A stretch of 6,573 nucleotides of DNA from contig JAHFUF010000298.1 of the NCBI GenBank assembly GCA_023265235.1, positions 1-6,573 on the forward strand. The letters run 5' to 3'. A model generated the notes under the pieces. It worked only from the letters and a program-made list of their open reading frames with translations, was not told the origin of the DNA and made no database searches. Below are positions 1 to 5,740 of this stretch, piece after piece (the stretch's first letter is position 1; every line of letters starts with the position of its first letter). The position numbers and the translations under genes are program-made. Source of the DNA: Blastocatellia bacterium. GTDB lineage: Bacteria > Acidobacteriota > Blastocatellia > Chloracidobacteriales > JADJPF01.

Positions 1-1852
1 TCCCAACTAAACCGCAAACTGTTCTTAAAGTTTCATTTTCTGGTAGTCCTCCAAGTGATAATAAATCCTCTATAGACATAGCAGAATCAATACGAGAAAC
101 AATATAACCTTCATGTGGTTGTAGGGTAACAGCTTGGTATAAAAGTAGTGGATCGTTTGTGGTACAAAGCGGTCTAGTAAAATCACCTAACCATTGTTTT
201 ATTAATTCTAAGTTATCTAAGCGGCGAATTCCTTCAAAAATTATATCAGCAGTAGAAAAAGGCATTTTTATTGTTTCAATTACTGGCTGGCCTTGAGTAA
301 ATGAGTATTTTCCATCTGTCCAATCAAATACTGAATAAGTAATATGAGAAACATGCTCAACAACCATTGGAGTTAGGTCTTCCAAGCTAATAATGCCTAA
401 TTGAAGTAACACTCCTCCCATTCTTTGGCCTGTTTCATCTACGATTTTAGCAGCACGAGCCAGATCTTGAGCAGAAATACGCTTACTATTTAGTAGGTGC
501 TCTCCTAATCTTTCTTCTCTTTTAGAGCTAGAAGCAAAAACTATTGTTCCCTGATCAATATAAATAGTTTTATTAATATCTCTATGACTAAGAACTAGCT
601 GTCCAGAAAGCCCTGAGTGATAACAACGAAAAAGCAGACTAGGAATAGGAGTATCGACTAGTGATCCAGTTTCTATCTTGGCAGTTTGATTAAGTGCAAT
701 GAGAATATCTGGCACAGAAACTACTAGTAAAGACTCCATTAAAGCTCCCATATCAAAAGTAGCTTGTGGTTGGTCTGCGGGTAAATTATCAATAGTAGCA
801 GTAGCCGAATCATCAACTAAGGGGCTAAATATTGGTGTTGGGCGACTACCTTTTGGTAAATGAGGGGTGTTTTCCATTTCTTTAAGACGTTGTAAGATAG
901 TTGACGAGCTATCAATGCGTAGGTCTACATCTCTAACTAACAAACGATTGAGCAACTGGTAAAATGGCTCGCTTGTAGCACTATGTTGTTGCCATTCAAT
1001 ACGTTCTGTACGCATATTAGTTAATTGCGATGGATGAATACCCGTAAGCAATCTGGCAATGGTTGCGCCTGCTGCATAGAGGTCGCTTTGTGGCACAGGT
1101 TGGCCAAAAGCTTGTTCAGGCGGGGCATAGCCTGGAGAACCAATCAAAGTTTGGCTACTTGCCTTGTTAGCAGCACGACACACTGCCCCAAAATCGATTA
1201 GTAGCAACCTACCATCAGAATGGCGCATTAAGTTTTGTGGCTTAATATCGCGATGGATAATTGGAGGATCTTGATTATGTAGATATTCTAGAATTTCTGC
1301 AATTTCTCTTAATAAAGTTCTGGCTTGCTCTTCACTATAGGTTTCTCCACTCTGAGCCGCCGCTTCTGCTAGGTTAACACCAGGAATAAATTCTTGTAAT
1401 AAATAAGAATAAGCATTCTCTGTAAAATATGCATAAAGCCTAGGGATACCAATGTGATTTAAGTTAAGCAGTGTTTGAGCTTCGCGCTTAAACAAGCGTT
1501 CAGCAGTAGCTTTGCGGTTTGCTGTATCATTTTCTGAATCGTCTTTTTCTCCTGGAGAAGCAGGCCGTAATTCTTTTAAGATACGAGGTTCATCAAAACA
1601 ATCTTGGTCTTCAACTAAATAAGTCGTTCCAAAACCTCCACGACTAACCAATTGTTTTACTAAACAACGATTGCGCACCAAAGTACCAAGCAAGAGCGAG
1701 TTACAAGTAAGACACCGCCCTGATGGCCCACCTATAGGTTGGCTACAGCGTAAATTTGAACATCTGTCTTGAGAGTCTTGAGAGTTTTCAGAGTTTCGAG
1801 AATTTTCAGAGTCTTCAAACATTCTTAAGTCGCAGAAACAACGCGCCTCCAT
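1..1852 (-). CDS. 4-Cys zinc-ribbon Ser/Thr protein kinase with C-terminal DUF4388/PATAN-like module (3' end beyond window)
   Basis: I translated this frame by hand: it is open from an ATG at 1852-1850 to the window edge (617 residues), so the C-terminus is missing. A zinc-ribbon-like motif C31-x4-C36-x10-C47-x2-C50 precedes the kinase, as in cyanobacterial '4-Cys' Hanks-type kinases. The kinase (about 60-320) keeps a glycine loop GGFG (72-75; the first loop glycine is S70), K93 in ILKELRP, E124, HRDIKPQN (D202, N207), DFG (D220) and GYAPPEQ. It should therefore be an active cytoplasmic Ser/Thr kinase. Residues about 400-560 resemble DUF4388/PATAN, and the tail GYIVSRIDSAMSIEDLLSLG fits the end of such proteins, so little is probably missing. 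No membrane segment is visible. The start is uncertain: in-frame ATGs also lie at 1909 and 1822, and none has a good Shine-Dalgarno site. Transcribed divergently from the PP2C phosphatase. The kinase call is firm; DUF4388 is a family-resemblance call. Confidence 0.93.
   Translation of the reverse strand, partial: MEARCFCDLRMFEDSENSRNSENSQDSQDRCSNLRCSQPIGGPSGRCLTCNSLLLGTLVRNRCLVKQLVSRGGFGTTYLVEDQDCFDEPRILKELRPASPGEKDDSENDTANRKATAERLFKREAQTLLNLNHIGIPRLYAYFTENAYSYLLQEFIPGVNLAEAAAQSGETYSEEQARTLLREIAEILEYLHNQDPPIIHRDIKPQNLMRHSDGRLLLIDFGAVCRAANKASSQTLIGSPGYAPPEQAFGQPVPQSDLYAAGATIARLLTGIHPSQLTNMRTERIEWQQHSATSEPFYQLLNRLLVRDVDLRIDSSSTILQRLKEMENTPHLPKGSRPTPIFSPLVDDSATATIDNLPADQPQATFDMGALMESLLVVSVPDILIALNQTAKIETGSLVDTPIPSLLFRCYHSGLSGQLVLSHRDINKTIYIDQGTIVFASSSKREERLGEHLLNSKRISAQDLARAAKIVDETGQRMGGVLLQLGIISLEDLTPMVVEHVSHITYSVFDWTDGKYSFTQGQPVIETIKMPFSTADIIFEGIRRLDNLELIKQWLGDFTRPLCTTNDPLLLYQAVTLQPHEGYIVSRIDSAMSIEDLLSLGGLPENETLRTVCGLVG
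1766..1819. repeat. Six imperfect 9-bp tandem repeats inside the kinase N-terminus
   Basis: Successive nonamers read gtcttgaga, gtcttgaga, gttttcaga, gtttcgaga, attttcaga and gtcttcaaa on the plus strand. On the coding (minus) strand they encode a Ser/Asn/Glu/Gln/Asp-rich stretch around residues 13-29 (SENSRNSENSQDSQD), just before the zinc ribbon. The unit is a multiple of three, so copy-number change would keep the reading frame. It is probably a flexible, disordered linker. The repeat is seen directly; its role is unknown. Confidence 0.8.
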
Positions 1853-2140
1853 ATGTTTAAAATAAAAAATGTTTAAACAACAGATCTTAGGTTTAGTTGA
1901 TTTTACCATTAGAATAAAAAGTATCTATTGGTAAAGCAATAAAGTTGGATATTTTATTACAAGGAGAATTATTTTTCTTGTTAAAATTCCTTGAGCAAAA
2001 TATATTCTTAAGAAATATTTAATTTAAGGTTACTTAAAAAATCTGTTACCCTTAAAAATATAAAACTTGACTACGTTTTAGTAACTAGGAACTCTTAGTA
2101 GTTGGAATTCTTAGAATTAAACTTTTTTAGTGTGATACTT
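1853..2140. promoter_or_regulatory. AT-rich divergent intergenic region between the kinase and phosphatase genes
   Basis: This region must hold the promoters of both divergent genes. Visible elements are a direct repeat of ATGTTTAAA at 1853-1861 and 1869-1877 (16-bp spacing, second copy overlapping GTTTAAAC), a perfect palindrome TTCTTAAGAA at 2005-2014, and an imperfect dyad ACTAGGAACTCTTAGT at 2084-2099. AATTC-TTA-GAATT lies at 2106-2118. In such AT-rich DNA some of these may be chance. No RNA gene or convincing longer ORF is seen. The 1910-1852 part could be coding if the kinase starts at the upstream ATG. Confidence 0.55.
2067..2095 (+). promoter_or_regulatory. Weak candidate promoter for the PP2C gene
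   Basis: A good -35-like hexamer TTGACT (2067-2072) lies 17 bases before AACTCT (2090-2095), a poor -10 match. The -10 sits in the imperfect dyad at 2084-2099. The position, about 45 bases before the preferred ATG, is sensible. The weak -10 keeps confidence low. Confidence 0.25.
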
Positions 2141-3520
2141 ATGGGATTTGTTACTTCTACAGTTATAGGACTTACTGATACAGGTTTGGTTCGTAAACAT
2201 AATGAAGATGCTTTTATCATCGCCAATCCTCGAACTGGACAACGCCTAGCTAATCGTTGTCGAGTAACGCTGCCTATAGACAATAACAGCTTATTACTTG
2301 CGGTTTCTGATGGTATGGGTGGAGCAAAAGCTGGCGAAATAGCCAGTTTAATGACTATAAACACTCTAATTACAGAACTGCCACGTTTGCCCAAAGTTCT
2401 TTCTCCTCATAGCCGGTTAGAAGCAGCGATTGAAGCTGCTAATTATGCTGTTTGGCATAAACAACAGCAAGATAGCTCTTTTGCAGGAATGGGAGCAACT
2501 TTAACCTCAATTTTAATTGAGCGCGATTGGGTTTATATTTCTGAGGTCGGCGATAGTCGTGCATATATTATTCGTGATGGTATTATCAGACAGTTAACCA
2601 ACGATCAAACCATCCTACAGTTTTTGTTAGATAATGGAGCAATTACCCCAGAAACCGCTTCTACAAGTTCTTACAAAAATATGTTGTTACAAGCCATTGG
2701 ACAGCAAGAATATTTACAAGTTGCTTGTAGCTCTATGAGATTACGTAGTAGCGATATTTTTCTACTTTGCTCTGATGGGCTATCTGGTAAAGTAAATGCT
2801 AGTGAGATAAACCAAGTAATTAATGAGTCTGCTTCACTTGATATTGCTGCTCAGCGATTAGTTGATATGGCTAAAGAACGCGGTGGAGAAGACAATATTA
2901 CTATAGTTTTAGCTTATTTTGATGGAGAGATTTTAACACATAACACCGAAGAAACCATTAGTGATTCTATTCGCGTACATTCTCGTTTTGAGCCAGATGT
3001 ACAAGCTAAAACGCAGCCAATGCGCAAAATAAGAGAAGCAACTTATCAAGACTGGTTAGCCATGGCTGTAGTTGGTTATTTTGCTGAAACAGAAGAACAA
3101 AAAATTGCTTTAATGTCTCTAGGACGTTATGGCGACTACATAGTGTTTCGCAAGGGAGACAACCTAGTTTTTCAAGGAGAACGTGGCCCAGATACTAAAT
3201 ACCATTATTGGCTAGTGTCTGGTCGTTATCGCGTAGAAATAGAACTAGAAACAGGTGAGCGTAAAACTCTAGCAATTATTGTCCCTCCTACTGATATGCG
3301 TTCCAATGATGAACTGACCGATGATTTAAACTACAGTATTCCTATTAAAAGACAATTCTTTACAGCCTCTGTAGCAATGCTCAATCAAGTTAGTGAACGA
3401 ATTGCAACTATTTGGTGTGAAGATAATGAAAATATTGCTATTCGTATTCCAGTAATGTTATATCAAAGCGTAGCAGAAATTCTTGGTAGTCGTTTCTTTA
3501 ATGCAGTAAAAAACTCATAA
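2141..3520 (+). CDS. PP2C-family Ser/Thr protein phosphatase fused to a degenerate cyclic-nucleotide-binding-like domain
   Basis: The product is 459 residues. The N-terminal PP2C (PPM) domain (about 6-260) contains RKHNEDAF (18-25), SDGMGG (D57), GDSRAY (D138), CSDGLSG (D212) and GGEDN (D251, N252). The Asp residues that hold the Mn/Mg centre are therefore all present, and it should remove phosphate from Ser/Thr residues in the cytoplasm. After a linker, residues about 310-455 resemble a cNMP-binding fold: FRKGDNLVFQGERG, a WLVSGRYRVEI strand pair, and TASVAMLNQVSERIAT where the phosphate-binding cassette would be. The cassette Glu appears to be Ser (S410) while Arg is kept (R420). The ATG at 2141 is preferred because the family usually starts just before GLTDTGLVRKHNED. 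A TTG at 2102, with AGGA 11 bases upstream, would add 13 residues. The gene is divergent from the kinase and heads a likely three-gene transcript. PP2C is certain; the C-terminal domain is moderate. Confidence 0.95.
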   Translation: MGFVTSTVIGLTDTGLVRKHNEDAFIIANPRTGQRLANRCRVTLPIDNNSLLLAVSDGMGGAKAGEIASLMTINTLITELPRLPKVLSPHSRLEAAIEAANYAVWHKQQQDSSFAGMGATLTSILIERDWVYISEVGDSRAYIIRDGIIRQLTNDQTILQFLLDNGAITPETASTSSYKNMLLQAIGQQEYLQVACSSMRLRSSDIFLLCSDGLSGKVNASEINQVINESASLDIAAQRLVDMAKERGGEDNITIVLAYFDGEILTHNTEETISDSIRVHSRFEPDVQAKTQPMRKIREATYQDWLAMAVVGYFAETEEQKIALMSLGRYGDYIVFRKGDNLVFQGERGPDTKYHYWLVSGRYRVEIELETGERKTLAIIVPPTDMRSNDELTDDLNYSIPIKRQFFTASVAMLNQVSERIATIWCEDNENIAIRIPVMLYQSVAEILGSRFFNAVKNS

Positions 3521-3530
3521 AAACTCATAA
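3511..3530. repeat. Tandem 10-bp duplication spanning the PP2C stop codon
   Basis: AAACTCATAA occurs twice head to tail (3511-3520 and 3521-3530). The first copy encodes the last residues and TAA stop of the phosphatase; the second lies just after the stop. It looks like a small slippage duplication, and it leaves an untranslated copy of the gene's own end. Confidence 0.85.
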
Positions 3531-3557
3531 TCGCCTTATCAATTAGAGGAAAAAATA

Positions 3558-3776
3558 ATGCGTCAAAATGGCTCAAATGGCCTACCTTGTCCTATTTGTA
3601 GTAACCCAGTACGTGCACTTGATTCTACTCGTAACCTTTTATTTCATGGCCAACAGGAACTTTTACATAATCGATGCTGGTATGAAAACCAGGACTTTAT
3701 TGCTCTTTTAGAAGAACAATACCCAAAATTAACCTTAAAAGAAGCAGTAAAAAAAGCTCGTGAAACTAATATTTAG
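3558..3776 (+). CDS. Small Cys/His protein (72 aa), putative zinc-binding, unknown function
   Basis: I do not recognise the family. A clear Shine-Dalgarno sequence AGAGGA (3545-3550) sits 7 bases before the ATG, which supports real translation. The protein has CPIC (C11, C14) and later H37-x2-C40, a C2HC arrangement that could hold one zinc ion in a treble-clef-like fold. The C-terminal half is charged and probably helical (DFIALLEEQYPKL, then KEAVKKARE). No signal peptide or membrane segment is seen. It starts 37 bases after the phosphatase stop on the same strand, so it is probably co-transcribed. It could be a small nucleic-acid-binding protein or a partner of the kinase/phosphatase pair; neither is shown. 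Confidence 0.75.
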   Translation: MRQNGSNGLPCPICSNPVRALDSTRNLLFHGQQELLHNRCWYENQDFIALLEEQYPKLTLKEAVKKARETNI

Positions 3777-3790
3777 CAATAACTAAAACT

Positions 3791-4000
3791 ATGAGTAATT
3801 TACGAGGATATCATTGCAATATTTGTGGAGCTTGGTTATTAGTAGGAGAAAAACATACTTGTGAACCAGAGCGATTAGATATGGTTGATCGCATTGCTAA
3901 TTTTTTAAGCCAACCCCATGAGAATGAGCTAGATGCTGAAGAATTACACAAAAAAGCTTTTCCTCTCACTAGTTTATTTAAGGAAAAACCCAAAGATTAG
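3791..4000 (+). CDS. Second small Cys/His protein (69 aa), putative zinc ribbon-like, unknown function
   Basis: Unrecognised. It begins 14 bases after the stop of the preceding small gene, in the same direction. The N-terminus carries C9-x2-C12-x9-H22-x-C24 (YHCNICG, then GEKHTC), a plausible C2HC zinc site. The rest is acidic and probably helical, ending in a charged KEKPKD tail. No good Shine-Dalgarno site precedes the ATG, so translation may be coupled to the upstream gene. A 60-codon antisense frame overlaps it, but the zinc motif, spacing and strand favour this reading. It is not clearly a paralogue of its neighbour beyond both having CxxC plus a His/Cys pair. Confidence 0.68.
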   Translation: MSNLRGYHCNICGAWLLVGEKHTCEPERLDMVDRIANFLSQPHENELDAEELHKKAFPLTSLFKEKPKD

Positions 4001-4040
4001 AAAAGTAAGCTATCCTGTCCTAAAGACTAAAGCTATTTAC

Positions 4041-5429
4041 TTAATTTTGAACAACAATTTCCTTATCTACAACTAAATCATCAGTTGGTGGCTTAAATTC
4101 TCCTTCCCAACGTGCAACCACCACAGTAGCTAAACAGTTACCTATAACATTTACTGCGGTTCTAGCCATATCCATTAATTCATCTATACCTAAAATAATA
4201 TAAATTGGCTCTACAGGAAGACCAAAATTAGTTACTGTAGCTAGTAGTATCACTAGTGAAGCACGAGGCACTCCAGCCACTCCTTTACTAGTTAACATTA
4301 GGGTTAACATCATTAAAATTTGTTGCCCCCAAGTTAATTGTATGTTAGCTGCTTGAGCAACAAAGACTGAGGCTAAAGCTAAATAAAGCGTAGTGCCATC
4401 TAAGTTAAAGCTATAGCCTGTAGGTATTACAAAGGCAACAATTGATTTTGGTACACCAAATTTTTCCATTACCTCCATTGCCCTTGGTAAAGCAGCCTCT
4501 GAACTAGTCGTAGCAAAGGCAATAGAAACAGGTTCAGCAATTGCTTTAGCGAATTTTATTATTGGTAGTCGAATAATTAATGCTACTGGCAATAACACCA
4601 GTACGATAAATGCTATTAATGCAACATATAAAGTACCTAACAGCATAAAGAGGTTTTTTAAAACCCCTAAGCCTTTTTCTCCTACTGTATAGGCAATTGC
4701 TGCCCCTACACCAATGGGAGCAAATAACATAACAATATTAGTAAACTTAAACATTACCTCAGACAAACTTTCAGCAAACATTAGCATTGGACGGCGTTTT
4801 TCTTCGCTAAGCATTATCATTGCAATAGCAAATAGCACACTAAAAACTACTATTTGTAGTACTTGTCCTTCAGCCACAGACTTAGCTATATTTTCAGGAA
4901 ACACATGTAAAATAACATCTGTTGGGGTTTGTTTTGCCACTTTTGCGATTTCTTCTTTATGTACGGCTTCAACATGTACTCCAACTCCTGCTTGACTAAC
5001 ATTTATTGCCGCTAGACCAATAAAGAGAGCTATTGTGGTCACAATTTCAAAATAAACAAGTGCTTTTATTCCCATTCGCCCAACTTTTTTGATATCTGAA
5101 TGGGCTGCAATCCCTACTACTAAAGTACTAAAGAGCAAAGGCCCAATAATTGTCTTAATAAGTTTTAAGAATATTTTACTAAGTACTTGTAAGTTTTTTG
5201 CCACTTCAGGAAAATCATTTCCTATTTCCGCACCAATAATCATACTAATCATTATCCAAGTAGTTAATGATTGTCTCTTCACACCATAAAAAAGTAGTCC
5301 AACTATGGCCAACCATCTAATACTAATAAGTAAAGCGTTTGGCAAATCTGTAAGATATTGGTCAATAGAAGTAAAAATAGCTGCTACTGTAACTCCAGCT
5401 ATGGCTATCAGAAAATAGGGCGATTTCAT
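4041..5429 (-). CDS. Dicarboxylate/amino acid:cation symporter (DAACS/SLC1 type, glutamate/aspartate-like)
   Basis: A 462-residue inner-membrane secondary transporter that would import acidic amino acids or dicarboxylates with H+ or Na+. Family hallmarks are the Ser-rich hairpin 1 tip ATTSSEAALP (306-315), TM7 GYSFNLDGTT (338-347; the NMDGT motif with Leu for Met), hairpin 2 SKGVAGVP (381-388) and TM8 DMARTAVNVIGN (420-431). In the GltPh/SLC1 scheme D420 and R423 match the residues that contact the substrate amino group and side-chain carboxylate, favouring glutamate/aspartate over C4-dicarboxylates. N431 takes the place of a sodium-site Asp. About 50 N-terminal residues with two extra hydrophobic stretches (5-22 and 32-50) precede the usual family start. 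The start ATG has GAAAGG about 12 bases upstream, inside a palindrome. Convergent with the small zinc-protein genes, divergent from the AP2 gene. Exact substrate and ion are not determined by sequence. Confidence 0.94.
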   Translation of the reverse strand: MKSPYFLIAIAGVTVAAIFTSIDQYLTDLPNALLISIRWLAIVGLLFYGVKRQSLTTWIMISMIIGAEIGNDFPEVAKNLQVLSKIFLKLIKTIIGPLLFSTLVVGIAAHSDIKKVGRMGIKALVYFEIVTTIALFIGLAAINVSQAGVGVHVEAVHKEEIAKVAKQTPTDVILHVFPENIAKSVAEGQVLQIVVFSVLFAIAMIMLSEEKRRPMLMFAESLSEVMFKFTNIVMLFAPIGVGAAIAYTVGEKGLGVLKNLFMLLGTLYVALIAFIVLVLLPVALIIRLPIIKFAKAIAEPVSIAFATTSSEAALPRAMEVMEKFGVPKSIVAFVIPTGYSFNLDGTTLYLALASVFVAQAANIQLTWGQQILMMLTLMLTSKGVAGVPRASLVILLATVTNFGLPVEPIYIILGIDELMDMARTAVNVIGNCLATVVVARWEGEFKPPTDDLVVDKEIVVQN

Positions 5430-5433
5430 GGCT

Positions 5434-5451
5434 TTTAGAAACCTTTCTAAA
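5434..5451. promoter_or_regulatory. Perfect palindrome over the symporter Shine-Dalgarno region
   Basis: TTTAGAAACCTTTCTAAA is two perfect 8-bp arms around CC, ending 5 bases upstream of the symporter ATG. On the minus strand it contains GAAAGG, the best Shine-Dalgarno candidate. A 2-base centre is too tight for an RNA hairpin, so a dimeric DNA-binding protein site is the likelier meaning. The palindrome is seen directly; operator function is inference. Confidence 0.5.
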
Positions 5452-5510
5452 TAAAAGTACTAGCTAAACTTTTGGTTTTAAGAATATAGGAAGAAAAATT
5501 TTGAAACAGA

Positions 5511-5534
5511 AGTTTACACTAATATTTGTAAACT
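5511..5534. promoter_or_regulatory. Inverted repeat AGTTTACA-N8-TGTAAACT, candidate operator
   Basis: Two perfect 8-bp arms (5511-5518 and 5527-5534) flank ctaatatt, 82 bases upstream of the symporter start. Arm length and total span (24 bp) fit a dimeric regulator bound on one face of the helix. The minus-strand TTTACA also resembles a -35 box. It could instead form an AT-rich hairpin with an 8-base loop. Confidence 0.5.
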
Positions 5535-5637
5535 ATGAACTGTTATAGGGGTTTCTCAAAACTACAACCTATTTTGTATAAGCTGAGTGTTTTCTGCAAA
5601 AGCCGCGTAAGAGGTTTTTCGTAGGTTAAAATTTTTC

Positions 5638-5666
5638 TTAACAAAAGTGCATCCTATAGTTAGGAT
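5638..5666 (+). promoter_or_regulatory. Candidate promoter of the AP2 gene with an inverted repeat over the -10 box
   Basis: TTAACA (5638-5643, 5 of 6 to TTGACA) is followed 17 bases later by TAGGAT (5661-5666, 4 of 6 to TATAAT). The -10 box is also the right arm of the perfect inverted repeat ATCCTA-TAGT-TAGGAT (5651-5666). A protein bound there would block RNA polymerase. Predicted 5' leader length is about 65-70 bases. An alternative -10 is TATTAT at 5666-5671. Confidence 0.4.
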
Positions 5667-5740
5667 ATTATAAAATTTCAATTCAACATCTTAAAAATAA
5701 TACAAAGAAAAATTAAGAAATACACAGGGAAATCTATTTT

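Larger units (their letters stand above)
5430..5740. promoter_or_regulatory. 311-base divergent region between the symporter and AP2 genes, rich in inverted repeats
   Basis: No gene is visible. The region should hold both promoters. Three separate inverted repeats (5434-5451, 5511-5534, 5651-5666) are described in their own entries. AACCTA at 5566-5571 is also matched by TAGGTT at 5622-5627. A slightly GC-richer patch at about 5596-5613 stands out from the AT-rich background. A TATATT on the minus strand (5488-5483) is a possible -10 box for the symporter, without a convincing -35. Confidence 0.6.

Noticed and set aside
1871..1878. GTTTAAAC palindrome as a kinase operator
   Set aside because: It is only 8 bp and mostly A/T, and it may lie within coding sequence if the kinase starts at 1909.
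1961..2022. AAGGAG at 1961-1966 followed by a TTG-started 14-codon frame (1978-2022)
   Set aside because: The peptide is very short, its start is a TTG 11 bases from the site, and nothing else supports it; a leader peptide cannot be excluded.
2095..2394. 99-codon open frame on the minus strand opposite the phosphatase N-terminus
   Set aside because: It overlaps conserved PP2C motifs on the other strand and shows no recognisable domain, so it is a shadow.
4003..4042. Possible bidirectional terminator hairpin between the convergent genes (AAGTAAGCT with AGC-TAT-TTACTT)
   Set aside because: The stem is AT-rich with a 3-base bulge and a 19-base loop, and no U-tract follows on either strand.
4714..5289. 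Plus-strand open frames at 4714-4995 and 5089-5289 inside the symporter
   Set aside because: They are antisense to conserved membrane segments and have low-complexity hydrophobic composition from the reverse complement.
5511..5534. NtcA or CRP/FNR-type site
   Set aside because: The arm order is TAC...GTA rather than GTA-N8-TAC, and there is no TGTGA or TTGAT half-site, so no known regulator can be named.
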